64,000 bases of DNA from Bacteroidota bacterium (GTDB taxonomy: Bacteria; Bacteroidota; Bacteroidia; Cytophagales; Cyclobacteriaceae): the NCBI GenBank assembly GCA_018267285.1, contig JAFDYU010000002.1, positions 124,001 through 188,000 on the forward strand, in the 5' to 3' direction. Positions 45,338 through 54,859 of the stretch are shown here, one piece after another. Every line of letters starts with the position of its first letter. Position 1 is the stretch's first letter. The position numbers and the translations under genes are program-made. A model generated the notes under the pieces. The model did not search any database, was not told the DNA's origin, and saw nothing but the letters and a program-made list of their open reading frames with translations.

Positions 45338-45991
45338 ATGACCATTCACAAAGAAGGCCGTATCCTGTTGTTTATTTCACTGATTATTTTAGTGGTGATA
45401 ATTTTGGCCGCTGACTATTATTTAACGGAAGTAGTTCGCAACCTCGTTATTGGTATCGCGTTAATTTTTTATTTAATCATATTACAATTTTTCCGCAGCC
45501 CGGTTTTCGAAATTTCAAGGAACGATAATCAGGTACTTGCCCCGGCCGATGGCAAAGTGGTAGTTATTGAAGAAACCGAAGAAACCGAATACCTAAAAAC
45601 AAAACGCAGACAGGTTTCTATTTTTATGTCGCCTGTTAATGTGCACGTAAACCGGATGCCGGTGGGTGGCGTAGTCTCTTATTTTAAATACCATCCGGGC
45701 AAATATCTGGTAGCGTGGCATCCAAAATCAAGTACCGAAAACGAGCGAACTACCATTGCCACCAAAATGAAAAACGGAAGCGAAATTCTGTTCCGTCAGA
45801 TTGCGGGGGCGCTCGCCCGCAGAATAAAGTGGTACGTAAAAGAAGGGCAGCAACTTCAGCAAGGCGATGAGTTTGGTTTTATCAAATTTGGTTCTCGCGT
45901 AGATATTTTTCTTCCCTTAGATGCAAAAGTTACCGTACGTATAGGGCAAGTGACCAAAGGCGGACGCACCGTAATAGCCGAATTAGCTTAG
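45338..45991 (+). CDS. psd: Phosphatidylserine decarboxylase (short form)
   Basis: 217 residues. Two TM helices at the N-terminus (about 10-45) anchor it. The body has LAPADGKVVVIEE, IFMSPVNVHVNRMPVGG and the cleavage motif GFIKFGSRVDIFLP, where self-cleavage before Ser generates the pyruvoyl group. This short, archaetidylserine-decarboxylase-like form is usual in Bacteroidota. It makes phosphatidylethanolamine. Confidence 0.93.
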   Translation: MTIHKEGRILLFISLIILVVIILAADYYLTEVVRNLVIGIALIFYLIILQFFRSPVFEISRNDNQVLAPADGKVVVIEETEETEYLKTKRRQVSIFMSPVNVHVNRMPVGGVVSYFKYHPGKYLVAWHPKSSTENERTTIATKMKNGSEILFRQIAGALARRIKWYVKEGQQLQQGDEFGFIKFGSRVDIFLPLDAKVTVRIGQVTKGGRTVIAELA

Positions 45992-46091
45992 TATTGGCGT
46001 TTCCTATAAATATAATCATACACGAACAACTGTTATCCGGGTGGTAAGCCCTACCTTTAGCGGAAAGTATTAATTACGATAACACCTCATC

Positions 46092-47204
46092 ATGAATCAT
46101 AATCTCAAATTCGCTACAACACGTGCCGATTTTTTTCAAACGTTAAGTCAGCGAGTAAATGCCCACTTTAAAAACAACAACTTACCCAAGACTGCAAACG
46201 GACAGATGGTATTCAAGACCATGTTTATGTTTTTATTGTATTTCATTCCCTATTTTATTATAGTACTTGGCGTAGTTACCAATATTTGGGCAATGCTGGG
46301 TTTGTGTTTTGTTATGGGACTCGGCATGGCAGGAATTGGGCTTTCAATTATGCACGATGCCAACCATGGATCCTATTCAACTAAAAGCTGGGTGAATCAA
46401 TTGCTTGGCATTTCACTGAATTTAGTGGGCGGCCATGCCCTGAATTGGAAAGTTCAACACAATGTTTTGCATCATACGTATACCAACGTGCATGACGTTG
46501 ATGAGGACATCAGCCCGCGTGGCGTACTGCGCATGGCACCCGGATCTGAGTGGAGGCCGATGCACAAATACCAACATTTATACGCTTGGTTTTTTTACGG
46601 ATTACTCACCCTGGTTTGGGTTTTAGTAAAGGATTTCACCAGGCTTTCGAAATACGAAAAGGAAGGTTTGCTTAAAAAACAAAAGACAAACGCCACAAAC
46701 GAGTTGATTTTTGTCATCATCTCTAAACTTTTATATTTCACTTATATTTTTGCCGTACCACTTTTGGTGTTGCCGCTCACCTGGTGGCAAGTGCTTATTG
46801 GTTTTTTTGTGATGCACTACCTTTCGGGTTTTATTTTGGCAATAATTTTTCAGCCCGCACATGTAATTGACGGCACCGAATACCCGATGCCAGATGACCA
46901 GGGCAATCTGGAAAACAACTGGGCCATTCATCAGTTGCACACCACAACCAATTTCGCAAATAAAAATAAATTACTCTCGTGGTATGTAGGTGGGTTGAAC
47001 TATCAAGTAGAACATCATCTTTTTCCAAACGTTTGTCACATTCATTACCGGAATATTGCGCCTATTGTAGAACAAACCGCTAAAGAATTTGGACTTCCCT
47101 ACAAAACCAAGGAAACGTTTTTGGGTGCGCTTGCAGCTCACGCAAAATTGATGAAAGCATTGGGAGCAAAACCCGATTATACTGCTCCGTTAAGCGTGGC
47201 TTAA
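46092..47204 (+). CDS. Membrane fatty-acid desaturase
   Basis: 370 residues. The three His boxes are present: HDANHGS (about 98), HNVLHHTYTN (about 133) and QVEHHLFPNVCH (about 312), with four to six TM helices between them. It is the acyl-lipid/acyl-CoA desaturase class, related to front-end or delta-9/12 enzymes; regiospecificity is not predictable. A cytochrome b5 domain is absent. Its last 15 bases overlap the convergent GmhB-like gene. Confidence 0.9.
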   Translation: MNHNLKFATTRADFFQTLSQRVNAHFKNNNLPKTANGQMVFKTMFMFLLYFIPYFIIVLGVVTNIWAMLGLCFVMGLGMAGIGLSIMHDANHGSYSTKSWVNQLLGISLNLVGGHALNWKVQHNVLHHTYTNVHDVDEDISPRGVLRMAPGSEWRPMHKYQHLYAWFFYGLLTLVWVLVKDFTRLSKYEKEGLLKKQKTNATNELIFVIISKLLYFTYIFAVPLLVLPLTWWQVLIGFFVMHYLSGFILAIIFQPAHVIDGTEYPMPDDQGNLENNWAIHQLHTTTNFANKNKLLSWYVGGLNYQVEHHLFPNVCHIHYRNIAPIVEQTAKEFGLPYKTKETFLGALAAHAKLMKALGAKPDYTAPLSVA

Positions 47205-47705
47205 AATTATTTTTGTCGCTTCGGTTAAGCTGTTAACCCGAAAATCTGCTTTTTCATTTTCGGAAATTTCATCTCCAATCTGAATTGTTCTTATCCCTAA
47301 AGTGTGTGCCGGAACAATATCGCGGCCCCGATCGCCAATCATCCACGATTTACTCACGTCAATCGCAAATTTGGCAATCGCTTTTTCAAAGAGGAGTGTT
47401 CCGGGCTTTCTTGCCAACGATTCGGTAACCGAAGGGTGGTAAGGCGAGAAATAAAAATGATCAACTGCGTTTCTGCTTTGATCTTGAAAATAGGCGTGGC
47501 ATTCTTCCATCTGTTTTTGTGTATATAACCCTTGCGCTATGCCCGATTGGTTGGTGACAACTATAAGGATGTATCCATTCATTTTCAAGAGATGGAGCGC
47601 ATCAATAACTCCGGGAAGGATTTTAAACCTGTCTACCGAAAACGTGTAGTTGGGGTTATCTTCGTTGATAACTCCGTCACGATCAAGAAAAACGCACTTA
47701 TTCAT
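47190..47705 (-). CDS. HAD-IIIA phosphatase, GmhB-like (zinc site absent)
   Basis: 171 residues. FLDRDGVINEDNP (nucleophile Asp and the second acid), VVTNQSG and GDRGRDIVPAHTLG are HAD motifs, with the fold of GmhB, which removes the 7-phosphate from heptose 1,7-bisphosphate. The zinc-loop Cys residues of E. coli GmhB are missing: the loop reads YFSPYHP and later ESLARKP instead of the usual C-H-C-C arrangement. It may therefore have another histidinol-phosphate-type or sugar substrate. It is antisense to the 3' end of the desaturase gene by 15 bp. Confidence 0.8.
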   Translation of the reverse strand: MNKCVFLDRDGVINEDNPNYTFSVDRFKILPGVIDALHLLKMNGYILIVVTNQSGIAQGLYTQKQMEECHAYFQDQSRNAVDHFYFSPYHPSVTESLARKPGTLLFEKAIAKFAIDVSKSWMIGDRGRDIVPAHTLGIRTIQIGDEISENEKADFRVNSLTEATKIILSHA

Positions 47706-47808
47706 TTAAATTATTTTCAAAAAATACAGCGCAAGTAAGAATCTTTTTTGAATTTATGCAGGCGAGTTAGGTAAAAATGATATTTTTAGCTTTTTTTAAA
47801 TATCTATT

Positions 47809-48549
47809 TTGAGCAACTCACTGATCATTATACCCACCTACAACGAAAAGGAGAACATCGTTGCCATTATCCATGCTGTTTTATCGCAGCCTAAAGATTT
47901 CCATTTGCTAATCGTTGATGACAATTCTCCCGATGGCACTGCAGAACTTGTTAAAGAACAACAAACTGTTTTTAATTCGTCTTCCGAAAAAAAACTGCAT
48001 TTGCTGCAGCGTTCCGGTAAACTGGGCCTCGGCACGGCTTACATCGAAGGTTTTAAAATCGCCTTGAACCACGACTACGACTATATTTTGCAAATGGATG
48101 CCGATTTTTCGCACGATCCACGCGATTTGCAATCGCTTTATTTGGCTTGTGCTGAAAAGGGGTTTGATTTGGCCATCGGGTCGCGTTACTCTTCGGGTGT
48201 CAATGTGGTAAATTGGCCCATGAAGCGTGTGTTGCTTTCTTATTTTGCCAGCCACTACGTGCGCCTTGTAACCGGAATTCCCATTCACGACACAACCGCA
48301 GGCTTTGTTTGCTACCGAAAGTCTGTTCTCCAAAAAATACCGGTCGATAGTATAAAATTCGTTGGGTACGCGTTTCAAATTGAAATGAAATTTCTTACCT
48401 GGAAATATGGGTTTAAAATTATTGAAGTGCCTATCATTTTTACCGATCGAACGTTGGGACAGTCAAAGATGTCGATTGGAATTTTTAAAGAAGGTTTTCT
48501 TGGTGTCGTTCAGATGACGGTGCGAAGTTGGTTTCGCAGTTTCAAGTAG
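47809..48549 (+). CDS. Polyprenol-monophosphomannose synthase (GT2, DPM1-like)
   Basis: 246 residues from a TTG start. LIIIPTYNEKENIVAI, LIVDDNSPDGTAELV and LQMDADFSHDPRDL (the DxD region) and, later, GFVCYRKSVLQKIPVD are those of dolichol-phosphate mannosyltransferases. It moves mannose, or a related sugar, from GDP-mannose to a polyprenol carrier, for glycan or protein glycosylation. No membrane anchor is present. Protein O-glycosylation is known in this phylum; participation here is inference. Confidence 0.88.
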   Translation: MSNSLIIIPTYNEKENIVAIIHAVLSQPKDFHLLIVDDNSPDGTAELVKEQQTVFNSSSEKKLHLLQRSGKLGLGTAYIEGFKIALNHDYDYILQMDADFSHDPRDLQSLYLACAEKGFDLAIGSRYSSGVNVVNWPMKRVLLSYFASHYVRLVTGIPIHDTTAGFVCYRKSVLQKIPVDSIKFVGYAFQIEMKFLTWKYGFKIIEVPIIFTDRTLGQSKMSIGIFKEGFLGVVQMTVRSWFRSFK

Positions 48550-48556
48550 AATATAA

Positions 48557-49924
48557 TCAATCAAATTTTATTGCTTTAACCGGCTGTATTCTGGAAATAA
48601 ATCTTGTGGGCAGAATTAGCACAACAGATACCACTACAAAAACGATGAGATTAAGACTGATAACAGTGCCCCAACTCCACACAATGGGCACATCGCTCAT
48701 GTAATAATCACGCGGGTTTAACTTCAGTAAATGGAATCGATCTTGCAATAAGCAAAGCCCAAGCCCTATAGCGTTGCCCCATAATAGACCTTTGGCAATA
48801 AGGTTTATACCATTGAAAACAAAAATAGAACGGATCAATCTGTTTTGTGCCCCAATCGTTTTAAGCAAACCAACCATCGGGATACGCTCCATCACCAGAA
48901 TCAATATCACCGAGATCATGTTAACGCTCACTACGGTTAGAATAATTCCTAGCAAAATACGTACCTGGCGTTTTACCAGGTCGAGCCATTCAAATACTTG
49001 AATGTATTTGTCGCGAACGGTCTCAATATTCAAATCATAGTCCATCGATTCACCAATTTGTCGTTGCACTTCATCCAGTGCAGCCCGATCGAAGTTGAAT
49101 TTGTAATTCCATAGAGCAGAAAGCGTAGCAAAGAGTTTATGATTCTCGTCTTCATCGCTAAGTATCCTTTCCCGAATGTGATTAAAATAGTTGCTGAAAT
49201 CGTTTTGTAATAACTCCAAGGCATTAAACTGCGACAAGTCAACGGACACTTCGAGGCCACCGGCTTCGTTTTCTTTCCAGTCGTTCAATTGTTGTACAAG
49301 CTTCAAATCCCCAATCACAACTTTGTTATCAAAGTACTCGGAAAGATTCGTTTCATAAATACCAACTATTTTCAGTTTTCTGAGCCGTGGCGGGTTTTGA
49401 AAAAAATGAATTACGATAGCATCTCCCACCTTAGCATTAATTTTATTCGCTATGGTGCGACTGATAACAATATCGTGAGAGTAGCCGGAATCTGGAAAAT
49501 TCAAAAAATTTCCGTCTACCCTATTTTCGTCAAACATTTTCCTGTCGAAACTTTTGCTTACACCCTTAAATACAATACCGAGCACCTCGTTCTCTGTTTT
49601 AATCAGCCCGGCTTTATGGCTGTATTCTTGGGTGTGTTTTATGAATTTGAACTTTTCAGGGTGATTGTATAAATCTATTTTGAAATCGAAGGGTTGCTCG
49701 GCTACAGCGTTGTTAGTGGTAAACCGGGTGATCAGTAAATGATTGCTGAAAGAATAAATTTTTTCTTTAACAGTATTCTGAAATCCGTGCATAATTAAAA
49801 ATGAAACGATAGCTGCCGCCAGGCCAACCGCAATGCTGACTACGGCCACGGTATGAATGGTGGAAGAAAAACTTCCGGCCACAGCAGAACGTATTCTTTT
49901 TGATATAAAGTACGAGATGTTCAA
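48557..49924 (-). CDS. LolC/LolE-type FtsX-like ABC transporter permease
   Basis: 455 residues from a TTG start, with no alternative because a stop lies four codons upstream. The N-terminal TM (SSTIHTVAVVSIAVGLAAAIVS), a periplasmic domain with VGIYETNLSEYFDN, and three C-terminal TMs (about 315-345, 365-390, 415-445) containing MERIPMVGLLKTIGAQN, the FtsX consensus, are those of the LolC/E lipoprotein-release permease family. The LolD ATPase gene is not adjacent. It is expected to act in lipoprotein sorting. Confidence 0.88.
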   Translation of the reverse strand: MNISYFISKRIRSAVAGSFSSTIHTVAVVSIAVGLAAAIVSFLIMHGFQNTVKEKIYSFSNHLLITRFTTNNAVAEQPFDFKIDLYNHPEKFKFIKHTQEYSHKAGLIKTENEVLGIVFKGVSKSFDRKMFDENRVDGNFLNFPDSGYSHDIVISRTIANKINAKVGDAIVIHFFQNPPRLRKLKIVGIYETNLSEYFDNKVVIGDLKLVQQLNDWKENEAGGLEVSVDLSQFNALELLQNDFSNYFNHIRERILSDEDENHKLFATLSALWNYKFNFDRAALDEVQRQIGESMDYDLNIETVRDKYIQVFEWLDLVKRQVRILLGIILTVVSVNMISVILILVMERIPMVGLLKTIGAQNRLIRSIFVFNGINLIAKGLLWGNAIGLGLCLLQDRFHLLKLNPRDYYMSDVPIVWSWGTVISLNLIVFVVVSVVLILPTRFISRIQPVKAIKFD

Positions 49925-50115
49925 AGTGATGCGTTACCTTGCAAAATAATGAAAAGTAAAACGATTAGAGTTATTTATTTCAGCGATTCAACCAAAATAA
50001 TTTTGTGCAAAGTAATGAGCGGAAAAGAAATTAGAGAAAACTGGGGGGAAAGGGAATAACCCAAACAACCTCATTCGAAAAAAATATTTGTTGTATCCAT
50101 AGCGGAGATTTATCC

Positions 50116-50757
50116 ATGACCAAAACCGAAAAAGTAACTGATATTCTGAATATTCTGGATAACTATTTTCCCAAACCCGAAGTACCTCTTCACCACAAAG
50201 ACGCATACACGCTGTTGATTTCCGTATTGCTCTCGGCACAGTGTACCGATGAGCGCGTGAACAAAACCACTCCCTCACTTTTTAAATTAGCCGATAACCC
50301 ATTTGATATGGTGAAATACTCGGAGGAAGATATTCGTGAAATTATCAAACCATGTGGGCTGTCGCCTATGAAATCGAAAGGCATTGTTGGGCTGTCGAAG
50401 ATACTGGTTGAGAAATACAACGGCCGGGTTCCATCTACTTTTGAAGAGCTCGAAGCACTGCCATCGGTAGGCCATAAAACCGCCTCAGTGGTGATGACAC
50501 AATGGTTTGGCATTCCGGCCTTTCCGGTCGATACACACATCCATCGGCTGGCGCATCGCTGGGGTTTATCGGGTGGAAAAAATGTGACGCAAACCGAACG
50601 AGACCTGAAAAAATTAATTGCCGAAGAAAAATGGAATAAAGTGCACCTTCAAATGATTTACTTTGGAAGAAAGTTTTGTCCGGCACGCGGGCATGTGTGG
50701 AAAGAATGCCCGATTTGCAAAACGTATCTGATAAAAGAACTGAGAAGCAACACATGA
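50116..50757 (+). CDS. nth: Endonuclease III-type DNA glycosylase, with atypical Fe-S loop
   Basis: 213 residues. The HhH with Lys (LPSVGHKTASVVM) and the catalytic Asp in FPVDTHIHRLAHRWGLS are those of Nth, which excises oxidised pyrimidines. The C-terminal loop reads FCPARGHVWKECPICKTYLI, giving only three Cys (spacing 9 and 2), whereas E. coli Nth has C-x6-C-x2-C-x5-C. So the [4Fe-4S] site looks altered. Its stop overlaps the fmt start by 4 bp (ATGA). Confidence 0.9.
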   Translation: MTKTEKVTDILNILDNYFPKPEVPLHHKDAYTLLISVLLSAQCTDERVNKTTPSLFKLADNPFDMVKYSEEDIREIIKPCGLSPMKSKGIVGLSKILVEKYNGRVPSTFEELEALPSVGHKTASVVMTQWFGIPAFPVDTHIHRLAHRWGLSGGKNVTQTERDLKKLIAEEKWNKVHLQMIYFGRKFCPARGHVWKECPICKTYLIKELRSNT

Positions 50758-51677
50758 ACAATCTTCGAATTATCTTCATGGGCACCCCTGAATTTGCGGT
50801 ACCAAGCCTGGAAATACTTGTTGAAAACAAAATTAATGTAGTGGCCGTTATCACCGCACCCGATAAACCACAAGGCCGCGGACAAAAGCTAACCGCTTCG
50901 CCCGTTAAGTCCCGTGCCATGAAGTACAACCTTCCTATACTTCAGCCTACCAACCTTAAGTCACCGTCATTTTTAGATGAGCTGAAGAGTTACCGTGCCA
51001 ATCTGCAAGTAGTCGTTGCATTTCGTATGTTGCCCGAAAGCGTTTGGTCAATGCCCGCCTTGGGTACGTTTAATCTTCATGCCTCTTTGCTGCCACAATA
51101 CCGAGGTGCTGCACCCATCAACTGGGCGATTATCAACGGAGAAAAAGAAACCGGGATAACTACATTTTTTTTAAAACACGAAATCGATACCGGCAGTATT
51201 ATTTTTCAGGAGAAGGAAAAAATCAGCGAAGCAGATGACGTTGGCTCGCTGTACGAAAGGCTGATGGTAAAAGGTTCGGCATTGGTGCTAAAAACCGTAC
51301 AAGCCATTGAAGCAGGCGATTACCCTTCACTCCCTCAAAATGAAATTAAAGATATTAAGCATGCCCCTAAAATTTTTAAAGAAACTTGCCAAATCAATTG
51401 GGAACAAAATGCCGAAGTAATAAAAAATTTTGTTCGCGGGCTTAGCCCCTATCCCACCGCGTGGACGTCTTTAAATGGCAAAGTCTTTAAAATCTTTAAA
51501 GTGAATAGTGAAAACGATCGGTCGCAGGCTTTCAATTGTGGGCACATTGATACCGACAACAACACATTTATCCGGGTAAAAGCCCGGGACGGATGGATTT
51601 CCATTCTTGAGTTTCAGCCTGAAGGAAAAAAGAGAATGACTGCACAAGAATTTTTTAGAGGAAACAGAATCAATTAG
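50754..51677 (+). CDS. fmt: Methionyl-tRNA formyltransferase
   Basis: 307 residues from the ATG at 50754 (MNNLRIIFMGTPEFAVPS). NLHASLLPQYRGAAPINWAI holds the Asn-His pair, followed by the Asp-containing EADDVGSLYERL; the C-terminal OB-like domain has NFVRGLSPYPTAWTSL. It formylates initiator Met-tRNA with 10-formyl-THF. ATGA overlap with nth implies a two-gene operon. An earlier in-frame start inside nth is rejected because the extension is not conserved. Confidence 0.96.
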   Translation: MNNLRIIFMGTPEFAVPSLEILVENKINVVAVITAPDKPQGRGQKLTASPVKSRAMKYNLPILQPTNLKSPSFLDELKSYRANLQVVVAFRMLPESVWSMPALGTFNLHASLLPQYRGAAPINWAIINGEKETGITTFFLKHEIDTGSIIFQEKEKISEADDVGSLYERLMVKGSALVLKTVQAIEAGDYPSLPQNEIKDIKHAPKIFKETCQINWEQNAEVIKNFVRGLSPYPTAWTSLNGKVFKIFKVNSENDRSQAFNCGHIDTDNNTFIRVKARDGWISILEFQPEGKKRMTAQEFFRGNRIN

Positions 51678-51741
51678 TTAATTATCGATGCGACAATTAG
51701 TCCATGAATTCATTGGCACATCAGCTAACAAAAAAATATCA

Positions 51742-53148
51742 TTAAACCTTCACCAATTTCCATTTGCCTCTCCTAAAAAGAATTATTCCTGCTACGGCAA
51801 TGGCAGACTCAGCAATGGCAATAGCAGCATAAACTCCATTCGGCCCGAAGTCAACTTGTATAGCTAGCAAATAGGCAAGCGGGATTTGAAAACACCAGAA
51901 GCCAAATAAATTGAGGAGCGTGGGTGTGCGTGTGTCTCCTGCACCGTTGAACGATTGTGTGATCACCATGCCATAGCCGTAAAATAAATAACCCAGGGCT
52001 ACAATCTGCAAACAGCGTGTTCCGTTTGCCACAACCATTTCATCGGAAGAGAAAAATTTCAAGATCGGGGTAGAAAAAAATAAAAACAGGAGCATCACTA
52101 AGCCGAGGAATATCATATTGTACAAGCCGGTTTTCCAAACCGATTTCTCAGCGCGGTCGGGTTGGCCTGCGCCCAGGTTCTGCCCCACTAATGTTGCCGA
52201 GGCGTTGGCCATTCCCCACGAAGGCAGGATGGTGAACACAATCACGCGGATGGCAATGGTGTAGCCAGCCATTGCAGCACTGCCGAAATGCGAAATAATT
52301 CTCGCTAAAAAAACCCAGCTTGCCGATGAAATTAGAAACTGCCCAGTGCTTCCCGCAGAAACTTTCAACACTTGCACAATCACATTCCAATCTATTTTGA
52401 AATTCTTTGTATTAAACCTTACGATGCTCTTCCTGAAAAATAAGTAGTACATCTGAAACACCACCCCAAGCCCACGGCCAATGTTGGTTGAAATGGCCGC
52501 CCCTTCAACACCAAATGCCGGAATCGGTCCCCAGCCGAATATCAAGATCGGATCAAGGATAATGTTAATAAGATTTGCCAGCCACAGCGCCCGCATAGCA
52601 ATCGCTGCATTGCCCGCACCTCTAAAAATCCCATTGATTAAAAACAACATCATGATCGTAATGTTGCCCGTAAGCATCCAAAACGTAAAACCCGATCCCA
52701 CCTCTACCACCGAAGCCGATGCTCCCATTAATTGCAATAGTTCTTTTGAGAAAAAGATTCCGCAAACGGAAATGGCCAAAGACGAAAACACGCCTACCAA
52801 AATTGCCTGCACACCCGCCACGGCAGCGTCTTCATAATTTTTTTCACCCACCCTGCGCGCCACAATGGCCGTGGCGCCCATGCTCACACCCCAGGCCAAA
52901 GAATAAACCAGTGCCAACAAAGATTCTGTAAGGCCAATAACGGCAACCGCATCGCTGTTGTTAAGGCGGCTCACAAAAAAAATGTCCACCACGGCAAACA
53001 CCGACTCCATGGCCATCTCCAAAATCATCGGCACTGATAAAAGAAAAATAGCCCGGTTGATACTGCCTTGTGTAAAATTTTCTTCACCGCCTCTAACGGC
53101 CAATTTAAATAATTGAATAAATGACTTTATATGTTTTACGTAACCCAT
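51742..53148 (-). CDS. MATE-family multidrug/cation exporter
   Basis: 468 residues with about twelve hydrophobic TM segments in two related halves, starting INRAIFLLSVPMILEMAMES (MatE first helix). Typical MATE features are VIGLTESLLALVYSLAWGVS and FRGAGNAAIAMRALW in the first half and SFNGAGDTRTPTLLNLFGFW in the second. It expels organic cations or drugs, driven by Na+ or H+. Convergent with fmt; the next 265 bp upstream hold no gene. Confidence 0.9.
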   Translation of the reverse strand: MGYVKHIKSFIQLFKLAVRGGEENFTQGSINRAIFLLSVPMILEMAMESVFAVVDIFFVSRLNNSDAVAVIGLTESLLALVYSLAWGVSMGATAIVARRVGEKNYEDAAVAGVQAILVGVFSSLAISVCGIFFSKELLQLMGASASVVEVGSGFTFWMLTGNITIMMLFLINGIFRGAGNAAIAMRALWLANLINIILDPILIFGWGPIPAFGVEGAAISTNIGRGLGVVFQMYYLFFRKSIVRFNTKNFKIDWNVIVQVLKVSAGSTGQFLISSASWVFLARIISHFGSAAMAGYTIAIRVIVFTILPSWGMANASATLVGQNLGAGQPDRAEKSVWKTGLYNMIFLGLVMLLFLFFSTPILKFFSSDEMVVANGTRCLQIVALGYLFYGYGMVITQSFNGAGDTRTPTLLNLFGFWCFQIPLAYLLAIQVDFGPNGVYAAIAIAESAIAVAGIILFRRGKWKLVKV

Positions 53149-53413
53149 AGTTGAAACCGCCTTTAAATGTTAAAAGAAACTGAATGATTTTTTTTGAAAA
53201 TGATCAAAAAAGGAAGTGCTGCATCTCTGAGAAGAGCAAATTTTAGAATGTCAGCTTCATAGGCGTTGCAGAATGGAAAGTCAAATATAGGGTTTTCTTG
53301 TTATTTCAAATTTTGGCATTTAAAAATTCAGTGCCTGTTGGGCTGTTTTTCTTTCTGATTAAGAAACATTACCTTAAAGTAAAGTTGTTTATCGCCAATA
53401 AATCGATTTTAAG

Positions 53414-54259
53414 ATGAACCCACAATTAGTAGAGATAAGAGATCAGCAGAAGGCATCGTGGAATAAATTTTCTTCCGGGTGGAGAAAGTGGAACGAACTC
53501 ACGATGGATCACCTGAAGCCCATGGGCGATGAAATCATCCACCTGATTCACTCGGATGATAATTCGATGGTTCTTGATATTGCCGCTGGTACTGGTGAAC
53601 CCGGCCTAACCCTTGCCTCTAAGATGAAAAAAGGGAAGGTTATCGTCACCGATCTTTCTGAAGGCATGCTTGCCATTGCGCGAGAAAATGCCGCAGCACG
53701 AGGCTTAAAAAATATTGAAACCAAAGTCTGCGATGTGTGCGAACTCCCATTTGCAGACCAAACTTTCGATGCCATCAGCTGTCGTTTTGGCTTTATGTTT
53801 TTTCCCGATATGCAACTTGCTGCCAACGAAATGCACCGTGTTCTGAAACCGGGAGGCAAAATAGCCGTTGCCGTGTGGAACGCTGCCGAGAAAAATTTTT
53901 GGATTACAGCCATGGGTGGCACGATAAACAGAAACCTAAACATTGCCCCGCCACCACCCGGAGCACCCGGCATGTTTCGCTGTGCCGAAAGCGGACTGAT
54001 GAGTGCCCTGTTTCAGAAATCAGGTTTCAAGAACACCGTAGAAAAAGAAGTGAAGAGCCAATTAAAATGTGGCGACACCGATACCTATTGGAGCATGATG
54101 ACTGAAATAGCAGCACCCTTTGTAGCCGCGTTGAGTAAAGCCGATGACCGTATGAAGGCCAAGATAAAAGAGGAGGTTTACAATACTGTAAACCAAAAAT
54201 ATCCGGATGGCAAGGTATTTATCGATGCGAGTGCGCTTGTAATCTCAGCCGAGAAATAA
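53414..54259 (+). CDS. Class I SAM-dependent methyltransferase (UbiE-like)
   Basis: 281 residues. The SAM motif I is VLDIAAGTGEPGLTLA (about 57-72), with post-motif VIVTDLSEGMLAIAREN, motif II DAISCRFGFMFFPDM and motif III VLKPGGKIAVAVWN. It is close to UbiE/COQ5-type C-methyltransferases but is too diverged to assign to quinone synthesis. Substrate unknown. Confidence 0.85.
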   Translation: MNPQLVEIRDQQKASWNKFSSGWRKWNELTMDHLKPMGDEIIHLIHSDDNSMVLDIAAGTGEPGLTLASKMKKGKVIVTDLSEGMLAIARENAAARGLKNIETKVCDVCELPFADQTFDAISCRFGFMFFPDMQLAANEMHRVLKPGGKIAVAVWNAAEKNFWITAMGGTINRNLNIAPPPPGAPGMFRCAESGLMSALFQKSGFKNTVEKEVKSQLKCGDTDTYWSMMTEIAAPFVAALSKADDRMKAKIKEEVYNTVNQKYPDGKVFIDASALVISAEK

Positions 54260-54279
54260 TTTTCAGTAATTCAACAATC

Positions 54280-54789
54280 TTAATTCTTTAAATAATTTTC
54301 TGTTAAGGGGAAATCCTTCGTTTCGCCACACCAGAAAACAGTAACAATGTAGTAGCGGTTGCCATCGTAGAAAAGTTGGATGCTGTTTATTCCTCTTGCA
54401 ATTACAGGGCCTTCTTTTTTCTCTTTGCTTTCGTAGGCACTGAACAATTGTGTAACCGTGCCAAAGGTTTCTGTTTTGCGGTATAGTTCGCGTTCAAAGA
54501 AACCGGTAGTCATGCGCGAAGTAAACCGTTGCACATATTCATCCGGAGTCATTGAGCGAAGAAAAAATTGTCCTTTATTGTTTTTTCCTGACGGAATAAG
54601 GCGCGCTTCAGGTTTGAATAAATTTTTAAACCGATCCCAATCGCGGGGTACACCCGCGTCTCCGGAGATCACGTCATACAAAGCCGCAATCAAGGCATCG
54701 GGCGATTTCACATCCGAAGAATAATCTTGTTGGGCTTGAGCCAGCTGGGCAAAGCCTAAAATAAAAAATGAGAATAGTATTGTTTTCAT
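54280..54789 (-). CDS. Secreted NTF2-like (SnoaL-type) protein
   Basis: 169 residues with a signal peptide (MKTILFSFFILGFAQLAQAQ). The mature part has the NTF2 fold: SPDALIAALYDVISGDAGVP, RDWDRFKNLFKPEARLIPSG, then FFERELYRKTETFGTVTQLF and INSIQLFYDGNRYYIVTVFW. It has the pocket shape of SnoaL-like enzymes without an obvious catalytic pair. Function unknown. Its start is divergent from the following glycosyltransferase by about 70 bp. Confidence 0.8.
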   Translation of the reverse strand: MKTILFSFFILGFAQLAQAQQDYSSDVKSPDALIAALYDVISGDAGVPRDWDRFKNLFKPEARLIPSGKNNKGQFFLRSMTPDEYVQRFTSRMTTGFFERELYRKTETFGTVTQLFSAYESKEKKEGPVIARGINSIQLFYDGNRYYIVTVFWCGETKDFPLTENYLKN

Positions 54790-54859
54790 TAGTGGGATTT
54801 TTGTTCTATCAGTTTGTTTGTTCTGAGCAGTGTGAAAGTATGTGTATTTTTACGGCTAC

